Assembly: GCA_018065765.1 (NCBI GenBank)
Contig: JAGHSR010000066.1
Span: 1 to 12,941 of the forward strand
Length of the DNA: 12,941 bases
Reading direction: 5' to 3'
Source: Candidatus Colicola coprequi
Lineage (GTDB): Bacteria; Bacteroidota; Bacteroidia; Bacteroidales; Paludibacteraceae
Shown: positions 1 through 7,093 of the stretch, piece after piece
How positions within the stretch are numbered: position 1 is the stretch's first letter
Layout of the letters: each line of letters begins with the position of its first letter
Made by a program: the position numbers and the translations under genes
The notes under the pieces: model-generated
The model's input: only the letters and a program-made list of their open reading frames with translations
What the model was told of the DNA's origin: nothing
Database searches by the model: none

Positions 1-21
1 GCCTCTATAAAACAGATATTC

Positions 22-38
22 ATAGATTAAAAATCTAT
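22..38. terminator. AT-rich inverted repeat, possible terminator or operator
   Basis: Perfect 7-bp inverted repeat, ATAGATT and AATCTAT, around a 3-nt AAA loop, followed on the + strand by a short T run (38-41). It could be a weak terminator for a gene left of the window. It could also be a binding site, because it ends 15 nt before the TTTG box of the rel promoter. The stem is almost all A/T, so intrinsic termination would be weak; which role applies cannot be decided from sequence. Confidence 0.3.
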
Positions 39-53
39 TTTGTGGCACTTTTA

Positions 54-85
54 TTTGCGTATTCCAAAAACTCGTTGTAATTTTG
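54..85 (+). promoter_or_regulatory. Bacteroidota-type promoter for the rel operon
   Basis: A TTTG box at 54-57 is followed after 20 nt by TAATTTTG at 78-85. This fits the known primary-sigma consensus of Bacteroides and relatives (-33 TTTG, -7 TAnnTTTG, spacing near 19-21). Transcription would start around 90-95, giving a leader of only about 12-17 nt before the ATG at 107. It is the only clear match to this consensus that I found ahead of a gene here, which suggests it serves the genes through dnaB. Confidence 0.6.
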
Positions 86-106
86 TGCGATTTTTCGCGT
101 ACAAGC

Positions 107-1855
107 ATGAACAACTGCGATTTTACACACGAAGAAGAGCAAATGATAGAGCACGAGTTTGCGGCTCTGCTGGATGATTACGCACATACCGTACATCGTC
201 AAAAAGTGGAACTGATAACCAAAGCGTTTACTTTTGCTAACAAGGCACACCATGGCGTCCGACGTTTAAGTGGTGAGCCCTATATCATGCACCCATTGGC
301 CGTTGCACGCATAGTGGTGCGAGAAATTGGACTTGGTAGCACCAGCATCTGCGCTGCTCTACTCCACGATGTAGTGGAAGACACAGAATATACCACCGAT
401 GATATAGAGCGGCAATTCAGTCCTAAGATAGCTCAAATCGTAGAGGGACTGACTAAAATCTCAGGAGGCGTTTTTGGCAGTCATGCCAGTAAACAGGCTG
501 AGAACTTCCGCAAACTGTTGCTTACAATGTCAGATGACATTCGAGTAGTACTTATCAAGATTGCTGATCGTCTGCATAATATGCGCACATTAGCAGCGCA
601 ACCCACAGACAAACAGCACAAGATAGCCGGCGAGACACTTTATATTTACGCACCGCTTGCCAACCGATTGGGACTCTTCCCTATCAAAACGGAACTTGAG
701 AATCTAAGTTTCAAATACGAGTATCCGGATATTTACAACGAAATAGACCAAAAATTACAAGCCAAACAACAGAATACGATGGAAGACTTTGAGCGTTTCG
801 TGGCTCCTATTCGTATGAAGTTGGATGATATGGGGCTTCAATATTCTATCTCGGCACGCATCAAGTCTGTCTATTCGATATGGCAGAAGATGCAGGCTAA
901 AAACATACCTTTTGAGGATGTGTATGACCTGCTCGCTGTTCGCATTATCTTCCGGCCTAATGATGCTACTTCTGAAAAAGACCAATGCTGGGCTATCTAT
1001 TGCGCCATCACTGAGTTCTATAGTCCCCATCCCGAACGCATTCGTGACTGGATTAGCACACCTAAAGTCAATGGTTACGAGGCGCTTCATGTCACGGTAA
1101 TGTCTCCATCCGGACAGTGGGTGGAAGTGCAAATCCGTACTCAACGCATGCACGAGATAGCGGAACGAGGATTGGCTGCCCATTGGAAATACAAGAGCGG
1201 TATATCCGATGAGAGCGAACTGGATAAATGGCTTCGAGATATCAAAGAGATTTTGGCACATCCCGATCCCGATGCAGCCGCATTCTTAGATACATTCAAA
1301 CTCAACCTGTTTGCTCACGAGTTATTCGTCTTCACACCATCCGGTGACATCAAGACAATACCAATGGGAGCTTCTGTGCTTGATTTTGCTTACATGCTTC
1401 ACTCTGAACTCGGTGAACATTGTATCGGTGCGAAAGTTAACCACAAAATGGTTTCCATCAACTACTTTTTGCAATCCGGTGACCAGGTTGAGATTTTAAC
1501 ATCCAATAGTCAGTCCCCTACCCCCGAATGGCTACATATGGTAACTACTGCCAAAGCACAACAAGCCATCCGCCGGTATTGCAAGAAAAAAGAACTTAGT
1601 ACCAACAAAGACCTCAAGGAATATATCACCACAATACATGTTCGGGGAAAGGATAAGTATGGCATGGTCATGCAAATGCTGACTATCATCTGCGACAAAA
1701 TGAAACTGAATATGCACGAATTGCACATGGTGGTCGAAAACGAGTGGTTTGATGGTACATTAGAAGTATTCATTTACGATGAAAGTAGCGCCGAGAAAAT
1801 ATGCAGCGAATTTCGTCAAATCACCGAACTTACTACTGTTGAACGTATCAACTAA
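107..1855 (+). CDS. rel: RelA/SpoT-family (p)ppGpp synthetase/hydrolase, compact form
   Basis: Makes and degrades the stringent-response alarmone (p)ppGpp in the cytoplasm. Counting from ATG 107 (582 residues), the HD hydrolase domain (about 30-190) has H62, HDVVED (87-92) and ADRLHN (153-158), so hydrolysis looks intact. The synthetase domain (about 230-360) has RIK (251-253), YDLLAVRI with D274, RIRD (311-314, the basic version typical of bifunctional Rel), GYEALH with Y324, and VEVQIRT with E340. A TGS domain follows (405-466) and a C-terminal ACT-like domain (about 508-558). Only about 40 residues separate TGS and ACT, where full-length Rel has a helical domain plus a zinc-finger/RIS module; usual length is about 730-750. 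An in-frame TTG at 83 would add eight residues but lies inside the -7 box, so ATG 107 is preferred. It is first in a run with DUF1573, meaB and dnaB. Family is certain; bifunctional activity is inferred from motifs. Confidence 0.93.
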   Translation: MNNCDFTHEEEQMIEHEFAALLDDYAHTVHRQKVELITKAFTFANKAHHGVRRLSGEPYIMHPLAVARIVVREIGLGSTSICAALLHDVVEDTEYTTDDIERQFSPKIAQIVEGLTKISGGVFGSHASKQAENFRKLLLTMSDDIRVVLIKIADRLHNMRTLAAQPTDKQHKIAGETLYIYAPLANRLGLFPIKTELENLSFKYEYPDIYNEIDQKLQAKQQNTMEDFERFVAPIRMKLDDMGLQYSISARIKSVYSIWQKMQAKNIPFEDVYDLLAVRIIFRPNDATSEKDQCWAIYCAITEFYSPHPERIRDWISTPKVNGYEALHVTVMSPSGQWVEVQIRTQRMHEIAERGLAAHWKYKSGISDESELDKWLRDIKEILAHPDPDAAAFLDTFKLNLFAHELFVFTPSGDIKTIPMGASVLDFAYMLHSELGEHCIGAKVNHKMVSINYFLQSGDQVEILTSNSQSPTPEWLHMVTTAKAQQAIRRYCKKKELSTNKDLKEYITTIHVRGKDKYGMVMQMLTIICDKMKLNMHELHMVVENEWFDGTLEVFIYDESSAEKICSEFRQITELTTVERIN

Positions 1856-1883
1856 TTAACAAACAAAATAAACTTATACTAAC

Positions 1884-2951
1884 ATGAAAAAACTTTTAAC
1901 ATTTGCAGCAGGTTTGCTTATAGCAACCGCTATGATGGCTCAACAGCCGGTTATCACATTTACCAAGACACAGCACGATTTTGGTAAAATCAACGAAGCT
2001 GATGGTCGCGTAACCACTATTTTCGAGTTCAAGAACGAAGGTATGGCTCCTCTGGTTCTGAGTAATGTTCGTGCCAGTTGTGGCTGCACTACGCCCAAAT
2101 GGCCTCGCGAACCCATTGAACCCGGTCAAGTAGGTCAAATCACCGTTACATACAACCCCAATGGCCGTCCGGGACGATTCCAAAAAACTATCACCGTCAC
2201 TAGCAACGCTGCAGAAGCTACTATCCGTCTCTATATCAAGGGGGAAGTGATTCCTAAATCTGCTAAACCCGTTGATAACTATCCGGTTAAGATTGGTGAC
2301 CTTAGTCTGAAAACCAAAGTGCTTGATTTTGGTAACATCGTCAATACTACTCCTCATGTCAACTCCATCGTCTATGCTAACCAAAGCGGCAAAACCATCA
2401 CCGTTGATTGCAAGAGCGAAGCTGCATTGGTGGCTGCTCAAGCCACTCTCGCTGAAGTAGAAAACAAGAAAGCCGGTCAATTTGACGTAGCATTTGGGGC
2501 TGATCGTTGCAATACCTATGGTCCTGTTGAAACAAAATTGTATGTCATCGTCAATGGTGAACTCCAAAAAGAGCCTCTCACCATCAAGGCCAATATTGTT
2601 GAAGACTTCAGTCGTTTGAGCGAAGAGGAACGTCGTTTGACTCCTATCGTAGAGGTTGCATCTCAAATCGATTTGGGAACGATTGCTAAGGGTAAAAAGG
2701 TAAAGAAAAACCTTGCCATTCGCAACGCAGGCGAGAGGCCGATGTACATTCGTCGCGTTTATACATCTCTTGAGCAAGGTTTGAAATTCACAACTCCTAA
2801 GAGTGTTAAGAACAACCGCAACGGCTCTATCGGTATCGAAATCAATACTGCCAACATGGAAGCCGGCAATTACTCTGCTGAGATGACCATCATCACCAAC
2901 GATTGCAAAAATTCTGTTGTAAAAGTTCAATGCAACTGGACAGTTCAATAA
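1884..2951 (+). CDS. Secreted DUF1573-domain protein
   Basis: 355 residues beginning with a clear Sec signal peptide: KK, a hydrophobic stretch to about residue 18, likely cleavage near AQ at 19-21. Residues about 25-122 match DUF1573, with FEFKNEG (47-53), the SCGCT signature (65-69), PGQVGQITVTYNP (80-92) and a G-F-K-T-I-V-S strand pattern to 108. DUF1573 is a small Ig-like fold common in Bacteroidota envelope proteins; its role is unknown. The middle (130-240) is beta-rich without a recognised domain. A second Ig-like segment (about 255-353) repeats the same logic: IDLGTIAKG, then NAGERPMYIRRV, then a strand ending in NDC. The protein is probably periplasmic or surface-associated, since no lipobox is seen. 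It begins 28 nt after rel behind an A-rich leader and ends 3 nt before meaB. The function is not known. Confidence 0.9.
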   Translation: MKKLLTFAAGLLIATAMMAQQPVITFTKTQHDFGKINEADGRVTTIFEFKNEGMAPLVLSNVRASCGCTTPKWPREPIEPGQVGQITVTYNPNGRPGRFQKTITVTSNAAEATIRLYIKGEVIPKSAKPVDNYPVKIGDLSLKTKVLDFGNIVNTTPHVNSIVYANQSGKTITVDCKSEAALVAAQATLAEVENKKAGQFDVAFGADRCNTYGPVETKLYVIVNGELQKEPLTIKANIVEDFSRLSEEERRLTPIVEVASQIDLGTIAKGKKVKKNLAIRNAGERPMYIRRVYTSLEQGLKFTTPKSVKNNRNGSIGIEINTANMEAGNYSAEMTIITNDCKNSVVKVQCNWTVQ

Positions 2952-2954
2952 CTC

Positions 2955-4046
2955 ATGATGGAGCATCCGGAAAATAACGAAGAATACAAAGGATTAGTAG
3001 TAAATGAAGGGGTTGAAAATCTACCTCAGGTAAACCCTTACGCTACTTTTCGCCGTAAAAAACGCACCTTGACAGCTGAGGAGTATGTCGATGGTATCCT
3101 CAAAGGGGATATTACCCTACTCAGTCAAGCCGTAACACTTATTGAGAGTTCACTGCCCTCTGACCAAGCAATTGCCCAGCGTGTGATAGAACTATGCCTG
3201 CCACACGCGGGCAATTCCATTCGCTTGGGCATCACTGGTGTTCCCGGTGCAGGCAAATCTACTTTCATCGAAGCCATCGGTACAGAATTGTGTCACATGG
3301 GCAAAAAACTTGCCGTATTGGCCATTGACCCATCCAGTGAACGCACCAAAGGTTCCATACTTGGTGACAAGACCCGAATGAACGAATTGTCTGTCGAGGC
3401 CAACGCTTTTATACGCCCTAGCCCATCAGCTGGCAGTCTTGGAGGTGTGGCACGCAAAACGCGTGAAACAATAGTCCTGTGTGAAGCCGCCGGATTTGAC
3501 ACTATCATTGTGGAGACCGTTGGTGTGGGACAAAGCGAAACTGCCGCACACTCCATGGTTGATTTCTTCTTACTGTTGCAAGTAACCGGTACGGGCGATG
3601 AACTGCAAGGCATCAAGCGTGGTATCATGGAGATGGCTGATGGCATTGCTATCAACAAGTGCGATGGCAACAACGTGGAGCGCGCACAGGCAGCTCGCGT
3701 CAGTTTCAAGAATGCGTTAGCACTCTTCCCTCCTACCGATAGCGGATGGAAACCATATGCAGTTACCTGTTCGGCTGTTGAGCACACCGGTGTTAAAGAT
3801 GTATGGAAGATGGTGGAAGACTATGTCCGTTTTACCAAAAAGAACGGCTATTTTGACGCACATCGCACAGAACAATCCGAGTATTGGATGTTCGAAACCA
3901 TCAATTCCGCTCTTCTTGGCGGTTTCTACAACAATCCCAAGATGGAACAACTGACTGAGGAATACAAAAACCGAGTACTAAATAATCAAATCAGCAGTTT
4001 TATAGCTGCTAACGAACTCATTAATGCCTACAACAAAGAACGCTAA
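2955..4046 (+). CDS. meaB: MeaB-type G3E GTPase (methylmalonyl-CoA mutase chaperone)
   Basis: In characterised relatives (MeaB, ArgK/YgfD, human MMAA) this cytoplasmic GTPase protects and reloads adenosylcobalamin-dependent methylmalonyl-CoA mutase. Visible motifs are the P-loop GVPGAGKS (95-102), AIDPSSERTKGSILGDKTRM (123-142), ETVGVGQSE (187-195) containing the switch/Walker B region, and the guanine-specificity motif NKCD (234-237). The length of 363 residues is slightly above the roughly 330 of MeaB and ArgK, because of an N-terminal extension of about 40 residues rich in charge. ATG 2955 is followed at once by another ATG at 2958; either could serve. It starts 3 nt after DUF1573 and its 3' end overlaps dnaB by 23 nt, so co-translation is likely. 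No mutase subunit is in the window, so the partner is inferred from family knowledge. Confidence 0.93.
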   Translation: MMEHPENNEEYKGLVVNEGVENLPQVNPYATFRRKKRTLTAEEYVDGILKGDITLLSQAVTLIESSLPSDQAIAQRVIELCLPHAGNSIRLGITGVPGAGKSTFIEAIGTELCHMGKKLAVLAIDPSSERTKGSILGDKTRMNELSVEANAFIRPSPSAGSLGGVARKTRETIVLCEAAGFDTIIVETVGVGQSETAAHSMVDFFLLLQVTGTGDELQGIKRGIMEMADGIAINKCDGNNVERAQAARVSFKNALALFPPTDSGWKPYAVTCSAVEHTGVKDVWKMVEDYVRFTKKNGYFDAHRTEQSEYWMFETINSALLGGFYNNPKMEQLTEEYKNRVLNNQISSFIAANELINAYNKER

Positions 4047-5556
4047 TAAGAAACACGCTACCGCCCCTATCGTAGTCGGTGCGAATGAATTCGGTAAACT
4101 CCCACCACAAGCATTGGAATTGGAGGAAGCCGTCTTGGGCGCACTCATGCTCGAACGTGAAGCTTATATCATCGTAGCTGACTTACTCAGACCTGAATCG
4201 TTTTATAATCCCAAAAACCGTTATATTTACGAAGCCATTCGGGCATTAGCCGCCATGGATCAACCTATTGATTTAATGACGGTTGTAGAGAAACTCAAGT
4301 CTTTGGGCACATTGGCAGAAGCAGGCGGACCGGCATACATTGCCGAACTGACTCGTAAAGTGTCTTCTACGGCACACTTGCAGTACCACGCGCAGATAGT
4401 AGCACAAAAAGCCACTGCACGTGAACTCATCGCTATGGCAGCTCGCATCGAAGACAAAGCCTACGATGAGACACAGGACGTTGAGCAACTAATGGGCGCT
4501 GCTGAAGCAGAGATTTTTGAGATTAGCCAACGGGCACAAAAACGCGATGTAACTCAAATTGACCCGGTTATTCAGGAAGCCTTTGCCAGAATGGAACGCG
4601 CATCCAAAAACGAAGGAAATATCTCTGGCATTCCTTCCGGATTTCACGATTTGGACAAGATTACCAGCGGATGGCAAAACTCTGACCTTATCATCATTGC
4701 TGCACGTCCCGCTATGGGTAAATCGGCACTAGTGTTGTCCATGGCAAAAAACATGGCTGTCAACTACAATATCCCCGTTGCCATCTTCTCGCTGGAAATG
4801 CCTAATGTCCAACTCGCCAATCGTCTGCTGATGAATGTCTGCGAGATTGAAGGTGACAAAATCAAAACGGGGCATCTGACTCGCGAAGAGAAAACCCGAC
4901 TCAATCACAAGAGTAACGAACTATTTGGTAAACCGATTTACTTAGACGATACACCGGGATTATCCGTGTTCGAATTGCGCAGCAAAGCCCGCAAATTGGT
5001 TCGCGAAAAAGGTGTCAAAATCATCATCATTGACTATCTTCAACTTATGACCGCTTCGGGCATGCAGTTCGGTAGTCGCGAACAGGAAGTCAGCATTATC
5101 TCCCGAAGTCTCAAAGGATTGGCCAAGGAGCTGGATATCCCTATCATCGCACTTTCGCAGTTGAATCGTGGCGTTGAAGCGCGTACCGGATTGGAGGGAA
5201 AAAAGCCTCAACTGAGCGATCTGCGCGAATCAGGAGCCATTGAACAAGATGCCGACATGGTATGTTTCATCCACCGTCCGGAGTACTACCATATTTATTC
5301 CGATGAGAGCAACAACAAAGACCTGCGCGGACTGGGCGAAATCATCATTGCCAAGCATCGTAATGGTGCCATCGGTGAAGTATGGCTTCGTTTCCGCAGC
5401 AAATTTGCTAAATTCCAAAACGAAGATGAGACGTTTGATGATTCAGACATAACTCCTCTACCCTCCCCGGGTGAAGTTGCCATTCGATCTAGTTTCAACG
5501 ATTATAGCGATGGTGCTCAATTAGATAAAAACAACGATATTAATCCTCCATTTTAG
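4024..5556 (+). CDS. dnaB: Replicative DNA helicase DnaB
   Basis: Hexameric 5'-to-3' helicase that unwinds DNA at the replication fork and recruits primase. Of 510 residues, 25-130 form the N-terminal domain (PPQALELEEAVLGALM onward), then a linker, then the RecA-like ATPase domain (about 195-465). Seen there: SGIPSGFHDLD (201-211), Walker A RPAMGKSA (228-235), FSLEM with catalytic E258 (256-260), Walker B IIIIDYLQLM (333-342), LSQLNRGVE (377-384) and DLRESGAIEQDAD (399-411). Length is normal, with no intein and no broken motif. The C-terminal tail (about 466-510) is acidic and low in conservation. ATG 4024 lies inside meaB in another frame and is the only start that leaves the N-terminal domain whole. 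This tight linkage suggests dnaB is expressed with meaB from the upstream promoter. Confidence 0.97.
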   Translation: MPTTKNANKKHATAPIVVGANEFGKLPPQALELEEAVLGALMLEREAYIIVADLLRPESFYNPKNRYIYEAIRALAAMDQPIDLMTVVEKLKSLGTLAEAGGPAYIAELTRKVSSTAHLQYHAQIVAQKATARELIAMAARIEDKAYDETQDVEQLMGAAEAEIFEISQRAQKRDVTQIDPVIQEAFARMERASKNEGNISGIPSGFHDLDKITSGWQNSDLIIIAARPAMGKSALVLSMAKNMAVNYNIPVAIFSLEMPNVQLANRLLMNVCEIEGDKIKTGHLTREEKTRLNHKSNELFGKPIYLDDTPGLSVFELRSKARKLVREKGVKIIIIDYLQLMTASGMQFGSREQEVSIISRSLKGLAKELDIPIIALSQLNRGVEARTGLEGKKPQLSDLRESGAIEQDADMVCFIHRPEYYHIYSDESNNKDLRGLGEIIIAKHRNGAIGEVWLRFRSKFAKFQNEDETFDDSDITPLPSPGEVAIRSSFNDYSDGAQLDKNNDINPPF

Positions 5557-5587
5557 GTAGGTTCTACTTAATTAGGTCGAGACGACC
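5554..5587 (+). other. Two adjacent short hairpins between dnaB and asnS
   Basis: Hairpin 1 (5554-5570) starts on the dnaB TAG stop: TAGGTAG pairs with CTACTTA around GTT, seven pairs with one G-U. Hairpin 2 (5575-5587) is GGTCG/CGACC around AGA. Neither is followed by a T run, so they are not classical intrinsic terminators. They could be an RNA processing or attenuation element in the 86-nt gap ahead of asnS, or chance. I see no TTTG/TAnnTTTG promoter in the + orientation in this gap. Confidence 0.35.
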
Positions 5588-5642
5588 GAAACAAGAAGCC
5601 TATCTATGTAAAAATACAAATATAGAACATACCTTATAATAT

Positions 5643-7067
5643 ATGCAAAGAACAGTGATTATTGATGCTCTCAAGAGCACAGCTTTCAACGAACCCATTA
5701 ACGTCCGCGGTTGGGTTCGCTCGCGTCGCGGAAACAAACAAGTCAACTTCATCGCATTGAACGATGGTTCCACTATCAAAAATATCCAAATCGTTGTCGA
5801 TCTCAATAAGTTCTCTGAAGATACGCTCAAACCTGTCACAACAGGTTCATGTATCTCAGCTACCGGCATTTTGGTTCCTTCCCAAGGAGCAGGACAAGCC
5901 GTTGAAATTCAACTTACCGATTTAGAAATCTATGGTTCTGCCGATCCGGACCAATATCCTCTGCAGAAAAAGGGACTTAGCATGGAGTACTTGCGCACCA
6001 TCGCGCACCTGCGCCCGCGTACAAATACTTTTGGTGCTGTATTTCGTATCCGCCACAATATGGCGATAGCTATTCACACCTATTTCCACCAGCACGGATA
6101 CTTCTATTTCCATACACCTCTTATTACCGCCAGCGACTGCGAAGGTGCCGGTCAGATGTTCCAAGTTACCACCAAGAACCTCTATAATCTCAAGAAAGGC
6201 GAAGATGGCAAAATTGACTACTCCGACGATTTCTTCGGCAAACAAACTTCTCTAACCGTCAGCGGTCAGTTGGAGGGCGAATTGGCTGCCATGGCATTAG
6301 GTAAGATTTACACTTTCGGTCCTACTTTCCGTGCCGAGAACAGTAATACTCCTCGCCACCTCGCAGAGTTCTGGATGATTGAGCCGGAAGTGGCTTTCAT
6401 TCAGAAGGACGAATTGATGGACTTAGAGGAGGACTTCATCAAGTTCTGCGTTCGTTGGGCACTCGACAACTGCATGGACGATTTGGAGTTCCTCAATCAG
6501 TTTGTGGACAAAGGACTAATTGAGCGTCTGCGCTCTGTCGTTGATACAGAGTTTGTTCGTTTGACTTACACCGAAGGTGTCCAAATCCTACAAGAGGCTG
6601 TACGTAATGGCAAGAAATTTGAATTCCCATGCAACTGGGGCGATGATTTGGCTTCCGAACACGAACGTTATCTCGTCGAGGAACACTTTGGCAAACCTGT
6701 TATCATGACCGATTATCCAAAGGAAATCAAGGCTTTCTATATGAAAATCAACGACCAAAAGCCTGTGCTGAATGGTCAAGAAATGGACGAAACTGTTCAG
6801 GGTACAGATGTCCTCTTCCCACAAATAGGCGAAATCATTGGCGGTTCCGTCCGCGAAGAATCTATGGACAAACTGATGGGCGAAATCACACGCCGTAATA
6901 TCCCAATGAAAGATATGTGGTGGTATCTGGACACCCGCCGCTTCGGTGCTGCTCCTCATGCCGGTTTCGGTCTGGGATTTGAGCGACTCATGCTGTTTGT
7001 TACCGGTATGCAGAACATTCGCGACGTGATTCCGTTCCCACGTACTCCTAAAACAGCTGAATTCTAA
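5643..7067 (+). CDS. asnS: Asparaginyl-tRNA synthetase
   Basis: Class IIb synthetase that charges tRNA-Asn with asparagine, using ATP, in the cytoplasm. An OB-fold anticodon-binding domain spans about 18-100 (INVRGWVRSRRG, then FIALNDGS). The catalytic domain follows: motif 1 region RIRHNMAIAIHTYF (135-148), TPLITASDCEGAG (158-170), motif 2 FRAENSNTPRHLAEFWMIEPE (229-249) and motif 3 GFGLGFERL (441-449) followed by NIRDVIPFPR (458-467). The NTPRHLAEF form of motif 2 and the absence of aspartyl-type insertions favour AsnRS over AspRS. The length of 474 is typical. An A/T-rich leader precedes ATG 5643 without a Shine-Dalgarno sequence. The receptor gene starts only 26 nt after its stop, with no obvious terminator between. 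Confidence 0.97.
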   Translation: MQRTVIIDALKSTAFNEPINVRGWVRSRRGNKQVNFIALNDGSTIKNIQIVVDLNKFSEDTLKPVTTGSCISATGILVPSQGAGQAVEIQLTDLEIYGSADPDQYPLQKKGLSMEYLRTIAHLRPRTNTFGAVFRIRHNMAIAIHTYFHQHGYFYFHTPLITASDCEGAGQMFQVTTKNLYNLKKGEDGKIDYSDDFFGKQTSLTVSGQLEGELAAMALGKIYTFGPTFRAENSNTPRHLAEFWMIEPEVAFIQKDELMDLEEDFIKFCVRWALDNCMDDLEFLNQFVDKGLIERLRSVVDTEFVRLTYTEGVQILQEAVRNGKKFEFPCNWGDDLASEHERYLVEEHFGKPVIMTDYPKEIKAFYMKINDQKPVLNGQEMDETVQGTDVLFPQIGEIIGGSVREESMDKLMGEITRRNIPMKDMWWYLDTRRFGAAPHAGFGLGFERLMLFVTGMQNIRDVIPFPRTPKTAEF

Positions 7068-7093
7068 TTTATACACATAAAACACTATTTCTC

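Noticed and set aside
83..106. TTG start of rel, eight residues upstream
   Set aside because: The codon lies in the -7 promoter element and adds residues with no homology to Rel; ATG 107 is the better start.
35..253. Minus-strand 72-residue open frame over the rel promoter and 5' end
   Set aside because: It overlaps the promoter and conserved rel N-terminus, and its sequence is low-information; no evidence of coding.
1896..2966. Minus-strand open frame of 356 codons covering the whole DUF1573 gene
   Set aside because: The + strand protein has a signal peptide and a conserved SCGCT domain. The antisense frame shows no recognisable motif and arises from codon bias of the coding strand.
5557..5642. 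T-box or other tRNA-sensing riboswitch ahead of asnS
   Set aside because: The gap is too short, has no T-box consensus and no terminator/antiterminator pair; only two small hairpins are seen.
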